A program made the position numbers and the translations under genes. This document shows, in pieces, positions 1-8,078 of a DNA stretch of 64,000 nucleotides (position 1 is its first letter; each line of letters opens with the position of its first letter). The stretch is taken from NCBI RefSeq assembly GCF_900156575.1, contig NZ_FTNY01000001.1, forward strand, positions 124,001 to 188,000, written 5' to 3'. Below the pieces are notes generated by a model, which saw nothing but the letters and a program-made list of their open reading frames with translations, made no database searches and was not told the origin of the DNA. This stretch comes from Chryseobacterium shigense (GTDB lineage: Bacteria; Bacteroidota; Bacteroidia; Flavobacteriales; Weeksellaceae).

Positions 1-1016
1 TCCGGATTTTCTATGGTTTCTTTTTCTGACTCTTCTTCATCTTCACCAAACAATGTTTCCACAACATCTGATTTGATGCCTATCTCATTTAAATACTTTG
101 AGAAAATTTCCGTCTGCCCATGCGTAACGTGTACAATTTCAGCTTCTGTGGCTTTTACGGCTTGCAGAAGTCCCTTCCAGTCGGCATGGTCGCTCATGGC
201 AAATCCGGCATCGGCACTGCGCCATCTTCGGGCTCCGCGTACCTGCATCCATCCGGAACAGATCGCTGTGGCAGCATCCGGTATTTTTTTGATGATGTTG
301 CTGTCCAGTAAAGCGGGAGGAACAATAACGATTCCGTGTTGTACTTCTTTTGGGTTTTCTTTAAAATCAGCGATTTTGTAATCGGGAAGGGTAATGCCTA
401 CTGATTCAAAGGCTTCATTCAGTCTTCCAATAGAATTGTGGACATATATTTTTCCTAAACCCTCTACAGCTTTCATGATACGCTGAGCTTTTCCCAATGA
501 ATATCCTATGAATACTGAGGTTTTTGAATTTTCCTGGTTTTTAAGCACCCAGCTTTGAAGCTTTGTATTGAGGTCAGGAACTTCCAGCCAGTTATAAATA
601 GGCAGTCCAAAGGTGCTTTCCGTGACAAATTCATTACACTTTACCAACTCAAAAGGCGTACTCAATCCATCTTCCTGCACTTTGTAATCTCCTGATATGA
701 CAGTAACATAGCCTTTATATTCTAATCTTATCTGGGCTGATCCTATAATATGTCCGGCAGGATGCATCGATAATTTTACACCATTTAGGATAATGGTTTC
801 ACCATATTCAACACTCTGGCATTCAATATCCACCCCAATTCTTTGATAAAGGATGGGCTTTGTATAATGATGGCAAAGGTATTTTTTCATTCCCCACCGG
901 GCATGATCAGCGTGTCCGTGAGTGATGACTGCGAGGTCTACCGGTCTCCACGGATCAATATAAAATTTCCCCTGTGGACAGTAGATTCCTTTTTTTGTGA
1001 ATGTTATTAATTTCAA
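1..1016 (-). CDS. Ligase-associated DNA exonuclease (MBL fold), partial
   Basis: The minus strand encodes about 338 residues starting at a TTG codon (complement of 1014-1016), giving M-K-L-I-T-F-T-K-K-G-I. No ATG lies nearby, so TTG is the likely start. The metallo-beta-lactamase motif THGHADH is visible about 35 residues in, followed by a beta-CASP-like body; this matches the ligase-associated exonuclease (mRNA 3'-end processing-like) family. In this family the gene usually sits with an ATP-dependent DNA ligase and a helicase; those would lie left of the window, which is inference. The last visible residues are acidic (EDEEESEKE), so only a short C-terminus is missing. The role in DNA end processing comes from family knowledge. 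The left edge is truncated by the window, not by mutation. Confidence 0.85.
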   Translation of the reverse strand, partial: MKLITFTKKGIYCPQGKFYIDPWRPVDLAVITHGHADHARWGMKKYLCHHYTKPILYQRIGVDIECQSVEYGETIILNGVKLSMHPAGHIIGSAQIRLEYKGYVTVISGDYKVQEDGLSTPFELVKCNEFVTESTFGLPIYNWLEVPDLNTKLQSWVLKNQENSKTSVFIGYSLGKAQRIMKAVEGLGKIYVHNSIGRLNEAFESVGITLPDYKIADFKENPKEVQHGIVIVPPALLDSNIIKKIPDAATAICSGWMQVRGARRWRSADAGFAMSDHADWKGLLQAVKATEAEIVHVTHGQTEIFSKYLNEIGIKSDVVETLFGEDEEESEKETIENP

Positions 1017-1224
1017 TGGTGTGATTGGTTTATATTTTACATTCAAAAATCCCACCAAATTAGGATGAATTGTCAATTTTGTAGTAAACTATGGTAGGTA
1101 AAAAAAACTGCATTCAAAATACATGATCTCATTCAGAACTTTCTAATGAGACAAGACTGAAGGATTCAGGTATAATAAAAGATTTTTTTCATTGCATATA
1201 AAGCAACCTGTGAATATTTAAGTT

Positions 1225-1258
1225 AAAAAGAAAACGGAGCAGTATTCAGCCGCTCCGT
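1225..1258 (-). terminator. Rho-independent terminator
   Basis: On the minus strand a 7-bp stem ACGGAGC/GCTCCGT (arms at 1252-1258 and 1234-1240) with an 11-base loop is followed by a T-rich tract. It lies immediately downstream of the reductase gene ending at 1265 and probably terminates that operon. Confidence 0.75.
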
Positions 1259-1264
1259 GTGTTT

Positions 1265-2341
1265 TTAAGGAATCAATCTTTCCGCCTTCAGTTTTTCAAA
1301 CAGTTCCGTGAAAGAATCTTCCGTATTCTGATACGCTGTAAAACCGAGCTTTCTGCTTTTAGCCATATCACAAATTACTTCCAAAGGTCTTCCGAGATCC
1401 AGATCCGTGTGCCACGCAGAAGCCAGTCTGTCGAGGTTATTCTCTTTCAAACCGTATTTTTTCGCAATTTCTTTCCAGGTTTCGCCTTCATGATTCAATA
1501 CATTTTCCAGCGGCCTTACCGTTCCGTCAAAGTCTTCAGCTTCAATACCAAACCAGTCTGCCAGCCTTTTCCAAAGCCATTTCCACCGGAAAACATCTCC
1601 ATTCACAATATTGAAAGCCTGATTCTTCGCAGATTCTGTTGTAGAAGCCCAGACGAGTTGTTTGGCTAAAATCCGGGCATCTGTCACATCAGAAACACCG
1701 TTCCATTGCTCAGCAGAGCCCGGCCAGACGAATTTCCGTCCTGTTTCTTTGCAGATACTTGCATACACTGCAAGAGTAGTTCCCATATTCATCAGATTGC
1801 CTACAGCATAGCCGATGACCGTATGCGGTCTGTGAATACTCCATGTAAATCCATCTCTTTCAGAAGCTTTATACACTTCATCTTCCTGGGCATAATAAAA
1901 ATTGGGAAGGGGAAGTCTTGGATGTTCTTCTCTGACAGGGGTTTCCGGAAGTTTTCCTGCTTTGACATAGGCTTCAAAAGGTCCTAAATAATGTTTCAGT
2001 CCTGTAACCAAAGCGACATGCTGCACTGATTGTTCAGGAGTCAATACGTCTAATAAATTCCTTACCAGAGCACTATTCACGCGGATATTTTCTTCCTCTG
2101 TGTCGTTTCGCATCCAGGTGGTGAAGTAAACATGAGTGGGAGAGATTCCGTCCAGTGCTGTGTTTAAGCTATCGATATTCAAAAGGTCAGCCTTTACAGG
2201 AAGGAGTTTCGGGATATTGTTGTTGGTATTTCTGGAAAGTCCATAAACTGTCCATCCCTGGGAAATAAGTTCCTGAGCAAGATTGCTCCCTGTAATTCCC
2301 GTTGCACCAACGACCAGTGCTATGTTTTTTGCATTGTCCAT
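1265..2341 (-). CDS. PRISE-family SDR reductase (progesterone 5-beta-reductase-like)
   Basis: This 358-residue protein is an atypical short-chain dehydrogenase. The N-terminal Rossmann motif GATGITG is at residues 12-18. The family-specific motif TGLKHY (113-118, with Lys116) and the NFYYAQED motif (147-154, with Tyr150) match the catalytic Lys and Tyr of the PRISE group (progesterone 5-beta-reductase/iridoid synthase-like enzymes), which reduce activated C=C bonds of enones using NADPH. The true bacterial substrate cannot be read from the sequence. It is cytoplasmic, with no signal peptide. It lies 83 bases downstream of a Crp-like regulator on the same strand and is the last gene of an apparent four-gene run, followed by a terminator. 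Family assignment is firm; function is not. Confidence 0.85.
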   Translation of the reverse strand: MDNAKNIALVVGATGITGSNLAQELISQGWTVYGLSRNTNNNIPKLLPVKADLLNIDSLNTALDGISPTHVYFTTWMRNDTEEENIRVNSALVRNLLDVLTPEQSVQHVALVTGLKHYLGPFEAYVKAGKLPETPVREEHPRLPLPNFYYAQEDEVYKASERDGFTWSIHRPHTVIGYAVGNLMNMGTTLAVYASICKETGRKFVWPGSAEQWNGVSDVTDARILAKQLVWASTTESAKNQAFNIVNGDVFRWKWLWKRLADWFGIEAEDFDGTVRPLENVLNHEGETWKEIAKKYGLKENNLDRLASAWHTDLDLGRPLEVICDMAKSRKLGFTAYQNTEDSFTELFEKLKAERLIP

Positions 2342-2424
2342 ATTTGTAAAATTTCTATTACAAAAGTAGGGACAAAAGAAAGGTGAAACACTTGATCTGC
2401 ATCATGTGTTCCTGTTGATCCAGA

Positions 2425-3006
2425 TCAAGGACTAGTGGAGATTTTTCTTCGTATTCTGCTTACCGTCTCGGGAGCAATTCCAAGATAGGAGGCAATAAGA
2501 TTGTGCGGAACTCTTTTGATGATTTCCGGATTGCGCTGGGCCAGTTGCCTATATTTTTCTTCTGCCGTAAAACTGTTGGAGACCATCAGTCGATAATCTT
2601 TAGTAACCAGACTGTTTTGATAAAGAATTCTGAAATACCGGTCCATGACAGGGATTTCCATCATCATTTTTTCATAATTCTCAAGACTAATCATGAGCAC
2701 TTCGGTTTCTTCTACAGCATCGATATTCAAAACTGCTTTTTCCTGATTGATAAAGCTATTGAAATCAGAGATCCACCATCCTTCGAAGGCAAACATATTG
2801 ATCCGTTCAATTCCTTTTTCATCTAACACATAAGATTTAAGCAAACCTTTACTTACGAATGACAGACATTGGCATACATCATTTTCCTGCAATAAATATT
2901 GTTTTTTGCGTAACTTCTTATGAGTGAAAAAGGATAGGATCTGATGTTTCTGTTCTTCAGACAGGTCAACTTTGTTTTGTATATAGGAAAGAAGGAGATC
3001 AAACAT
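2425..3006 (-). CDS. Crp/Fnr-family transcriptional regulator
   Basis: The 193-residue protein has an N-terminal cyclic-nucleotide-binding-like beta barrel (about residues 20-115, including QENDVCQCLSFVSKGLLKSY) and a C-terminal helix-turn-helix around residues 166-188 (LIASYLGIAPETVSRIRRK). This short form, in which the HTH lies at the extreme C-terminus, is common in Bacteroidetes and generally does not show the canonical cAMP contacts. Its gene sits between the PPC-domain gene (49 bases upstream) and the PRISE reductase (83 bases downstream), so it may control the reductase or the whole run. The effector is unknown. It belongs to a different subgroup from the two Crp-like proteins at 11630 and 59750. 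Confidence 0.88.
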   Translation of the reverse strand: MFDLLLSYIQNKVDLSEEQKHQILSFFTHKKLRKKQYLLQENDVCQCLSFVSKGLLKSYVLDEKGIERINMFAFEGWWISDFNSFINQEKAVLNIDAVEETEVLMISLENYEKMMMEIPVMDRYFRILYQNSLVTKDYRLMVSNSFTAEEKYRQLAQRNPEIIKRVPHNLIASYLGIAPETVSRIRRKISTSP

Positions 3007-3054
3007 TATGAAAATATTTTGTCAAAAATACAACTTTCAAAGAAGTCTGTTATT

Positions 3055-3519
3055 TCATTTTTCAAAATCGTAGAAATTGATTCCAACTTCTTCATTCTTA
3101 ACTTTGACGACTCGGGTGTTCAGAGGATAAAAAATAAATTCTCCAGCTCCCCGGATCCTGGCATCCAGAAGATGTCCTGCCAGAGCGGTGTAATCTTCTC
3201 TTCCCAAAGTAATATGCAGATGAAGCACGGGTCTTCCTTCTATTTCAGATACGTTCCCCGAAATATGGGTTACTTCCATCTGTTCTTTAAAGGTCTTATC
3301 GACATATTGTTTATCAGAAGGCTTGAAAAATCTCAGGGTAGCTTCATTTACAGCTCCGATGCCAGTGATTTCTCCGGCTTGTATCTTCTGGTGGATAACG
3401 AAATCCGTCAATGCTTCAATGATGCTTGAATGGTCTTTAATACTGACGATATAAATAGAGTCTGCTTTTCTAGCCGACCAGTTATTTCCTTTAAAATTTT
3501 GTGTATCCATCATAGGCAC
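3055..3519 (-). CDS. PPC (DUF296) domain protein
   Basis: The 154-residue protein consists almost entirely of one PPC/DUF296 domain. The characteristic segments EITGIGAVNEATLRFF, HISGNVSE and VLHLHITLGREDYTALAGHL are visible, containing the conserved HLH and GH positions that form a metal or ligand pocket in family structures. In plants this domain is fused to AT-hook DNA-binding motifs; single-domain bacterial versions are of unclear function. The start could also be the downstream ATG codons at 3513 or 3510, since the sequence begins M-P-M-M-D. Only two bases separate it from the stop of the dehydrogenase gene upstream, so the two are almost certainly co-transcribed and probably translationally coupled. 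Confidence 0.85.
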   Translation of the reverse strand: MPMMDTQNFKGNNWSARKADSIYIVSIKDHSSIIEALTDFVIHQKIQAGEITGIGAVNEATLRFFKPSDKQYVDKTFKEQMEVTHISGNVSEIEGRPVLHLHITLGREDYTALAGHLLDARIRGAGEFIFYPLNTRVVKVKNEEVGINFYDFEK

Positions 3520-3521
3520 TG

Positions 3522-4418
3522 TTAAGAATTCAATATTTTAATATTCTTGTCAACTCTTATTTTTTTAAGATAATTGATGATTCCCATCACATCGTCTTTG
3601 CCGAAGCCTTCATCATGGGCAGCCTGATAGGTATTGATCAATGCTTTGGACAGAGGAAAATCTGCACCTGCATTTTTAGCAAGGAGAATATCTTTAAGCA
3701 TCAGATCCAAAGCAAAAGCCGCATCATAGGTATTATTGATCAGCATAGGGGTTTTTACTTTTGTAGCACCGCTTCCACTGGCACTTTCATTGATGATTTC
3801 CAGCATAGCGGAACGTTCAATTCCCAGTTTGTCTGAAAATAAAACTGTTTCTGCCAATCCCTGATAGAGGGCAGACAGAAAATAATTAATGGAGAGTTTT
3901 CCGGCAATTCCTTTTCCATTTTCGCCAAGATGTTTTACTGCTTTTCCAAGCTTTTCAAAATAAGGCATTGCCCGTTGAAGGTCTTTTTCTTCACCACCCG
4001 CCATGATGATCAGCGTGCCTTCTGCTGCAGGCATTGTACTTCCCGCTACCGGTGCATCGATGAACGAGGCTTCTTTTATTTTGACGGCCCCGGAAAGTTT
4101 GCTGGTGGCTTGCGGAGAAATGGTACTCATATCTATAAAGAGTTTTCCGCTGATATCTGATTTGAGAATTTCTTCATAAACTGCTGTGGCAGCATGATCG
4201 TCGGTAAGCATAGTGAATATAATACTGCTGTTCTGAACAAGATCCTTTATTTGAGTATACACTACAGATTTTTCTTTAAAATCTTCAGCTTTTTCAGGGG
4301 ATCTGTTGTAAACGGAAAGTGGGAATCCTGCTTTTTCCAAATTTTTTGCCATAGGATAGCCCATATTTCCTAATCCAATGAATCCGATTTTTTCTGTCTC
4401 CATATTTTGTTTTTTCAA
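3522..4418 (-). CDS. NAD(P)-dependent beta-hydroxyacid dehydrogenase
   Basis: The 298-residue protein belongs to the 3-hydroxyisobutyrate/6-phosphogluconate dehydrogenase superfamily. A Rossmann motif GFIGLGNMG lies at residues 12-20, the substrate-binding signature DAPVAGSTMPAAEG at about 121-134, and the catalytic Lys174 with Asn178 in the GKxxxN arrangement. Family members oxidise beta-hydroxy acids such as hydroxyisobutyrate, tartronate semialdehyde or succinic semialdehyde analogues; the substrate here is not determined. The start may be the first ATG or M6, because residues 1-6 are not conserved-looking. It is the first gene of the minus-strand run that continues with the PPC protein, the Crp-like regulator and the reductase. 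Confidence 0.88.
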   Translation of the reverse strand: MKKQNMETEKIGFIGLGNMGYPMAKNLEKAGFPLSVYNRSPEKAEDFKEKSVVYTQIKDLVQNSSIIFTMLTDDHAATAVYEEILKSDISGKLFIDMSTISPQATSKLSGAVKIKEASFIDAPVAGSTMPAAEGTLIIMAGGEEKDLQRAMPYFEKLGKAVKHLGENGKGIAGKLSINYFLSALYQGLAETVLFSDKLGIERSAMLEIINESASGSGATKVKTPMLINNTYDAAFALDLMLKDILLAKNAGADFPLSKALINTYQAAHDEGFGKDDVMGIINYLKKIRVDKNIKILNS

Positions 4419-4658
4419 TTACAATTAAATATCGCTTCTGTAGTATCATAAAGCCTTAAGAATGTAAGTTAGACATTTACAAGATAAAAATAAGACCTGC
4501 AATTGTATATCTGCTTTGTCTGCATCAAAAAACTGACCAAAGCCAGCCTTCTGCATTAAGATTTCATTCTCTTTTTAATGATGGGTTTTAGTAATATTTT
4601 TTACGAATAAACTTTTCAAACCGGGAAAACTTACTGAAATTTGCAGCAAATAAAATCA

Positions 4659-5294
4659 ATGAAGATCATAGACCTCGAAAACTGGAACCGAAAAGAGCAT
4701 TTTGAATTTTTTTCACAAATGGAAAGCCCGTATTTTGGCTTTACTACTGAAGTGGACTGTACAAAGGCGTATGATGATGCAAAGGAAAACGGAGTTTCAT
4801 TTTTTGCTACCTATCTTCATCGATCGATGATCGCAGTGAATACTGTGGATGAATTGAAATTACGGATAGTTGACGGTCAAGTGATTTTATATGATACGAT
4901 CCATGCCGGAAGCACAATCGGAAGGTCAGACGGTACTTTTGGTTTTGCCTTTATTCCTTTTTCTGAAGACTTTAATATTTTTAATGAAGCAATGCAGAAG
5001 GAAATTGAAGCCGTGCAGCAGTCATCAGGGCTAAGACTAAAGAATGGTGATCTGGGTAAAGATCTGATAAGGCATACAACAATTCCATGGAATTCTTTCA
5101 GTGCGCTTCTGCATCCTACCAGTTTCAACAATTCAGAATCTGTACCTAAAATCACCTTCGGGAAGTTCAGTATCCGTGATGGTAAAAAATATCTTCCGGT
5201 TTCTGTAGAGGCCCATCATGGACTTGCAGACGGGTTGCATCTTGCGAGGTATCTGGAGGCTTTTCAGAAAAAGCTTGATGGAGAGCTTTTGTAA
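4659..5294 (+). CDS. CatA-like O-acetyltransferase
   Basis: The protein resembles chloramphenicol acetyltransferases. Starting at the ATG at 4659 it has 211 residues beginning MKIIDLENWN; an in-frame TTG at 4641 would add six residues but is less family-like. The catalytic HHxxxDG motif appears as HHGLADG at residues 186-192, and the CoA-binding C-terminal region DGLHLARYLEAFQ follows. Family members acetylate hydroxyl groups with acetyl-CoA. Chromosomal CatA-like proteins of Bacteroidetes are not all antibiotic-resistance enzymes, so resistance should not be assumed. The gene stands alone: the upstream run is divergent and downstream lies a repeat-rich spacer. Confidence 0.87.
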   Translation: MKIIDLENWNRKEHFEFFSQMESPYFGFTTEVDCTKAYDDAKENGVSFFATYLHRSMIAVNTVDELKLRIVDGQVILYDTIHAGSTIGRSDGTFGFAFIPFSEDFNIFNEAMQKEIEAVQQSSGLRLKNGDLGKDLIRHTTIPWNSFSALLHPTSFNNSESVPKITFGKFSIRDGKKYLPVSVEAHHGLADGLHLARYLEAFQKKLDGELL

Positions 5295-5307
5295 GTTATA
5301 AGTTAGG

Positions 5308-5364
5308 AATGATGAGTAATGAGTTTGTTTCGGGGCGCGAAATTCGGGTTCAGGTTCAGGTTCG
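5308..5364. repeat. Short tandem heptad/hexad repeat array
   Basis: Just after the acetyltransferase stop the spacer runs in near-7-base steps: ATGATGA, GTAATGA, GTTTG, then TTCGGGG, CGCGAAA, TTCGGGT, ending in hexamer GGTTCA steps. The same word types recur elsewhere in the window (49102, 50887, 52532). There is no coding meaning; small ORFs drawn through it are artefacts. Confidence 0.55.
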
Positions 5365-5431
5365 TGATTACTACTATTGATATATTTTGTGCAAGGAGTA
5401 ATTGATAATGATAACCAATGGGTCTCAACTC

Positions 5432-5488
5432 CAATTCCCCTTCGCTGAAGGGGTGGATTTTTGCGTAGCAAAAAGACGGGGTAGTTAA
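5432..5488. repeat. Double-hairpin dispersed repeat, copy 1
   Basis: The 57-base element has two adjacent hairpins: stem CCCCTTC/GAAGGGG with loop GCT, then stem TTTTTGC/GCAAAAA with loop GTA, then a conserved tail GACGGGGTAGTTAA. Copies at 28467-28523 and 28785-28841 have identical stems but loops TTT and AAA. The leading CCCC could alternatively pair with GGGG of the tail. Confidence 0.8.
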
Positions 5489-5529
5489 AAATAAGATGTG
5501 CCATCCTACAGAAATTTCAATGCTTGTCC

Positions 5530-5564
5530 TCTAACGTCTAATCTCTAAAATCTAACTTCTTTTT
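5530..5564. repeat. Heptanucleotide tandem repeat (TCTAAyn)
   Basis: Five exact 7-base steps are visible: TCTAACG, TCTAATC, TCTAAAA, TCTAACT, TCTTTTT. The same word array recurs at 52611-52631 upstream of bioA. It directly precedes the palindrome at 5565. Confidence 0.65.
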
Positions 5565-5599
5565 TTACGGAAAACCGTAAGGTATTTTTTTTAGTTTTG
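5565..5599 (+). promoter_or_regulatory. Palindrome plus -7 box upstream of the Ter/BREX-like operon
   Basis: A perfect inverted repeat TTACGG-AAAA-CCGTAA occupies 5565-5580 and a -7 box TAGTTTTG (TAnnTTTG) lies at 5592-5599. The palindrome covers the place where the -33 box would be expected, and no TTTG is present there, which suggests a regulator-dependent promoter. Because T-rich DNA follows the palindrome, a weak terminator is the alternative reading. Confidence 0.45.
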
Positions 5600-5690
5600 A
5601 ATATTTTTGAATGTATAATATTGCTATATTAGAAAGTTGATTTTACCATCAATACAAGCTAATTAAACCAATACACTCAATTTATTTAAG

Positions 5691-6581
5691 ATGACGAATT
5701 TTGACAGTCCGGACTTACAGATAGTTACAACCAAATCCAGAGCAGATAAAGCCATTAATTCACTAAAAGGCCTTCTTTTGGGAATCATTTCTGATGACAT
5801 CATTGATGCAAAAGAGATGGAAGAGCTCAGATTATGGGCAAAAGATCATTATGATCTGGTGAATAGAAATCCGTTCCGTGAATTCATGCTTTTGATTGAA
5901 AATACAGCGTCCAACGGAATCCCCGCAAAAGAAGCAGTGGAAGATCTGTATTGGCTGTGTCAGAAATACGAGCACGACAATATTTATTATAACGGAATCA
6001 CGTCTGATCTTCAGCTTTTACAGGGAATATTCCATGGAATTCTGGCAGACGGCATTTTAAATGATGATGAAATCTTTAAACTTCATGAATGGCTTTCAGA
6101 CAATGAGCACTTAAACTCCTATTATCCGTATGATGAGATCCGAAGTCTGGTCTTGTCTATTGTTGCAGATAAAATCATTGACGAGGAGGAGAGAGCGGTT
6201 CTGACGGCATTCATCAAACAATTCGTTGCCCTTAAAAATTCAGATACAGCAGCTCAGATAGAAAGAGATACTGAAGGCATCAATATCTCCGGAATCTGTG
6301 CGGTAGACCCTGAAATTATTTTTGAAAATAAAACGTTCTGCATCACCGGAATTTTAAGCAGAGGTAACCGTAGTGAATTACAGCGTGCGATACAGGATAA
6401 AGGTGGGATTCCAGTCAATACGATTTCTAAAAAGACTGATTATCTGATCATTGGTGATACTCATAATGCCTGCTGGAGCTACTCCTGCTATGGAAGAAAG
6501 GTAGAAAAAGCACTGGATCTCAGAAAATCCGGTCATACGATCGTGATGGTTCATGAGTTTGACGTTTTTGATGCCATTTGA
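5691..6581 (+). CDS. TerB-like / BRCT domain protein
   Basis: This 296-residue protein has two parts. Residues about 24-70 and 107-179 are two similar all-helical units, each with the pattern GI..D..I...E...L..W, resembling TerB-like acidic helical domains; this is inferred from pattern, not a profile search. Residues about 209-296 form a BRCT domain of the NAD-dependent ligase type: FCITG at 216-220, a GG pair at 238-239, KKTDYLIIGD at 247-256 and YGRKVEKALDL. BRCT domains bind DNA ends or partner proteins. It is the first gene of a four-gene operon with a TerB-C protein, a DUF2791 ATPase and a helicase. It has no catalytic motif of its own, so an adaptor or sensor role is likely. Cytoplasmic. 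Confidence 0.75.
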   Translation: MTNFDSPDLQIVTTKSRADKAINSLKGLLLGIISDDIIDAKEMEELRLWAKDHYDLVNRNPFREFMLLIENTASNGIPAKEAVEDLYWLCQKYEHDNIYYNGITSDLQLLQGIFHGILADGILNDDEIFKLHEWLSDNEHLNSYYPYDEIRSLVLSIVADKIIDEEERAVLTAFIKQFVALKNSDTAAQIERDTEGINISGICAVDPEIIFENKTFCITGILSRGNRSELQRAIQDKGGIPVNTISKKTDYLIIGDTHNACWSYSCYGRKVEKALDLRKSGHTIVMVHEFDVFDAI

Positions 6582-6614
6582 AGAGAAACTTTAACCGACA
6601 ATCCTATTGATAAA

Positions 6615-8078
6615 ATGATGCAGAATGAACACGATGACTCTATAATTGATGTTTCCGTAAATACCGATGTTCCCATCCATTTTGGATCTGATCTCCGCAC
6701 GGAAGAGTCTGCCCCTGAACCTGTTCCAAATCCACAATATGACCCTGAAGGCTGGAAAATAGGCAAAAAATACATCAGAAAACTCAGTTTAAATGATGAC
6801 CAGTCTGCACTACTGGACCGATTATGGTTTACAGATAATGTTTTTAATGACATTGAATACTGCCGGATACAGATTTTAAAACAGTTTTTGAGGGCGGTAG
6901 ACTATCTCCATACGCACTGCATTCCGGTGAATAAATCTTATGCAACGGTGATTGAGGAGCTTTCGGAAATCATTGTGTGTCTTCAGTACAATTACAGAAA
7001 AGAAAGCCTGAACTACCGGTATACGTATGATGCAGTACAGACCGAAATTTTCAATCATATCTTAAAATTATGTGAAAATAATGTGAGGGAAGTTTATGGA
7101 ATTAAAAGAAAAATCAATACGGATTTTAATTATACCCATCCCGATATTCTGCATCAGTACAACAGGAAAATAGTTTCAAAGCTTGAGGCTTTTCTTGTGG
7201 AAAACCAACATCAGATCCTGGATGCGGATTACAGAACAAACATTATTCTGAACGAAAATAATACCGGACGCTGGAAAACGAAATTTGAAACCATAAAAGA
7301 AGATTATTCCAATTCAATAGCTTTTGAAAGAGAAATTTTCAGGCTGGCGGATGTGAATGTGAAAAATCCGTCTCAGGATGCGATCTTTTTTGAAGCTTCA
7401 AAATTTGTGGCCAAATATGACAAGGTCTGTGCATTAAGGCTTTATCTTCATTATTTTGATAAAGATCTGAGCAACACAAAATTCGACAGAAAACAGCTTA
7501 CTAAGAATATCCAGAAGAGCCTGTTTGCCACAAGTGAGCAACTTACTGATTTTGAACAGATATTAAACGAATTTATTACGACCAGGAATCTTAAAGCAGC
7601 CATGGAAAAAGCTTCCCAGCTGTACCTTCCGAAAAGAAAAAAAATCGTTATAGACAGAGATGCGGTTGAAAATGTCCAGAGACAGCATTCGGGAACTGTG
7701 GCGCTGCTGGAAGAATATCTTAAAGATGATGAAGAGGAAAATACGGCTGTGAAGACAGATGAGCAGAATGAAGAAGGTGAGTTGACCATTCATATTACCC
7801 ATCAAAATGCAGAAAATAAAGCACAGAAATATCTTGAAGAGCTGAATTTATCGGAGATTCAACAGGAAATTTTAGACTTATTTGAAAAGCAGAGTTTTAA
7901 TATTCCCCAAAGTGATATGGCTGTTTATTTAAAGTCGAAAAACCTGTTCATGGGATCTACGATAAATTCCATCAACGATCTCTGTTTTGAAACCATTGAT
8001 GATGTCCTTATTGAAGAAGAGGATGAATATTTTACGATAAATACGGATTATTATAAAAAACTTTTAAACAATGATTGA
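6615..8078 (+). CDS. TerB C-terminal domain (TerB-C) protein
   Basis: The 487-residue protein carries a TerB-C-like domain over about residues 365-487. Evidence is the KIVIDRDAVENVQRQHSG segment, an acidic linker (KDDEEENTAVKTDEQNEEG), and the closing pattern INSINDLCFETIDDVLIEEED that resembles the TerB-C consensus. The first 360 residues are helical and rich in charged residues without a recognised enzyme motif. TerB-C proteins are known from comparative genomics beside P-loop ATPases and SF2 helicases in predicted stress or defence systems. The gene starts 33 bases after the BRCT gene (the start could also be the second ATG at 6618) and overlaps the ATPase gene by 8 bases, indicating translational coupling. 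Its mechanism is unknown. Confidence 0.75.
   Translation: MMQNEHDDSIIDVSVNTDVPIHFGSDLRTEESAPEPVPNPQYDPEGWKIGKKYIRKLSLNDDQSALLDRLWFTDNVFNDIEYCRIQILKQFLRAVDYLHTHCIPVNKSYATVIEELSEIIVCLQYNYRKESLNYRYTYDAVQTEIFNHILKLCENNVREVYGIKRKINTDFNYTHPDILHQYNRKIVSKLEAFLVENQHQILDADYRTNIILNENNTGRWKTKFETIKEDYSNSIAFEREIFRLADVNVKNPSQDAIFFEASKFVAKYDKVCALRLYLHYFDKDLSNTKFDRKQLTKNIQKSLFATSEQLTDFEQILNEFITTRNLKAAMEKASQLYLPKRKKIVIDRDAVENVQRQHSGTVALLEEYLKDDEEENTAVKTDEQNEEGELTIHITHQNAENKAQKYLEELNLSEIQQEILDLFEKQSFNIPQSDMAVYLKSKNLFMGSTINSINDLCFETIDDVLIEEEDEYFTINTDYYKKLLNND

Noticed and set aside
13..381. Plus-strand ORFs over 13-381 and 120-311
   Set aside because: They are antisense shadows of the exonuclease gene, which has the HGHADH motif on the minus strand.
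4659..5294. Chloramphenicol resistance gene
   Set aside because: The HHxxxDG motif is shared by many chromosomal CatA-like enzymes with other or unknown substrates, and there is no mobile-element context.
5133..5504. Minus-strand ORF with PPLQRRGIG wording
   Set aside because: It reads through the heptad and double-hairpin repeat and the antisense of the acetyltransferase gene; a repeat-derived artefact.
5691..8078. Calling the operon tellurite resistance
   Set aside because: TerB-like domains alone do not show tellurite resistance, and TerC/TerD/TerZ genes are absent.
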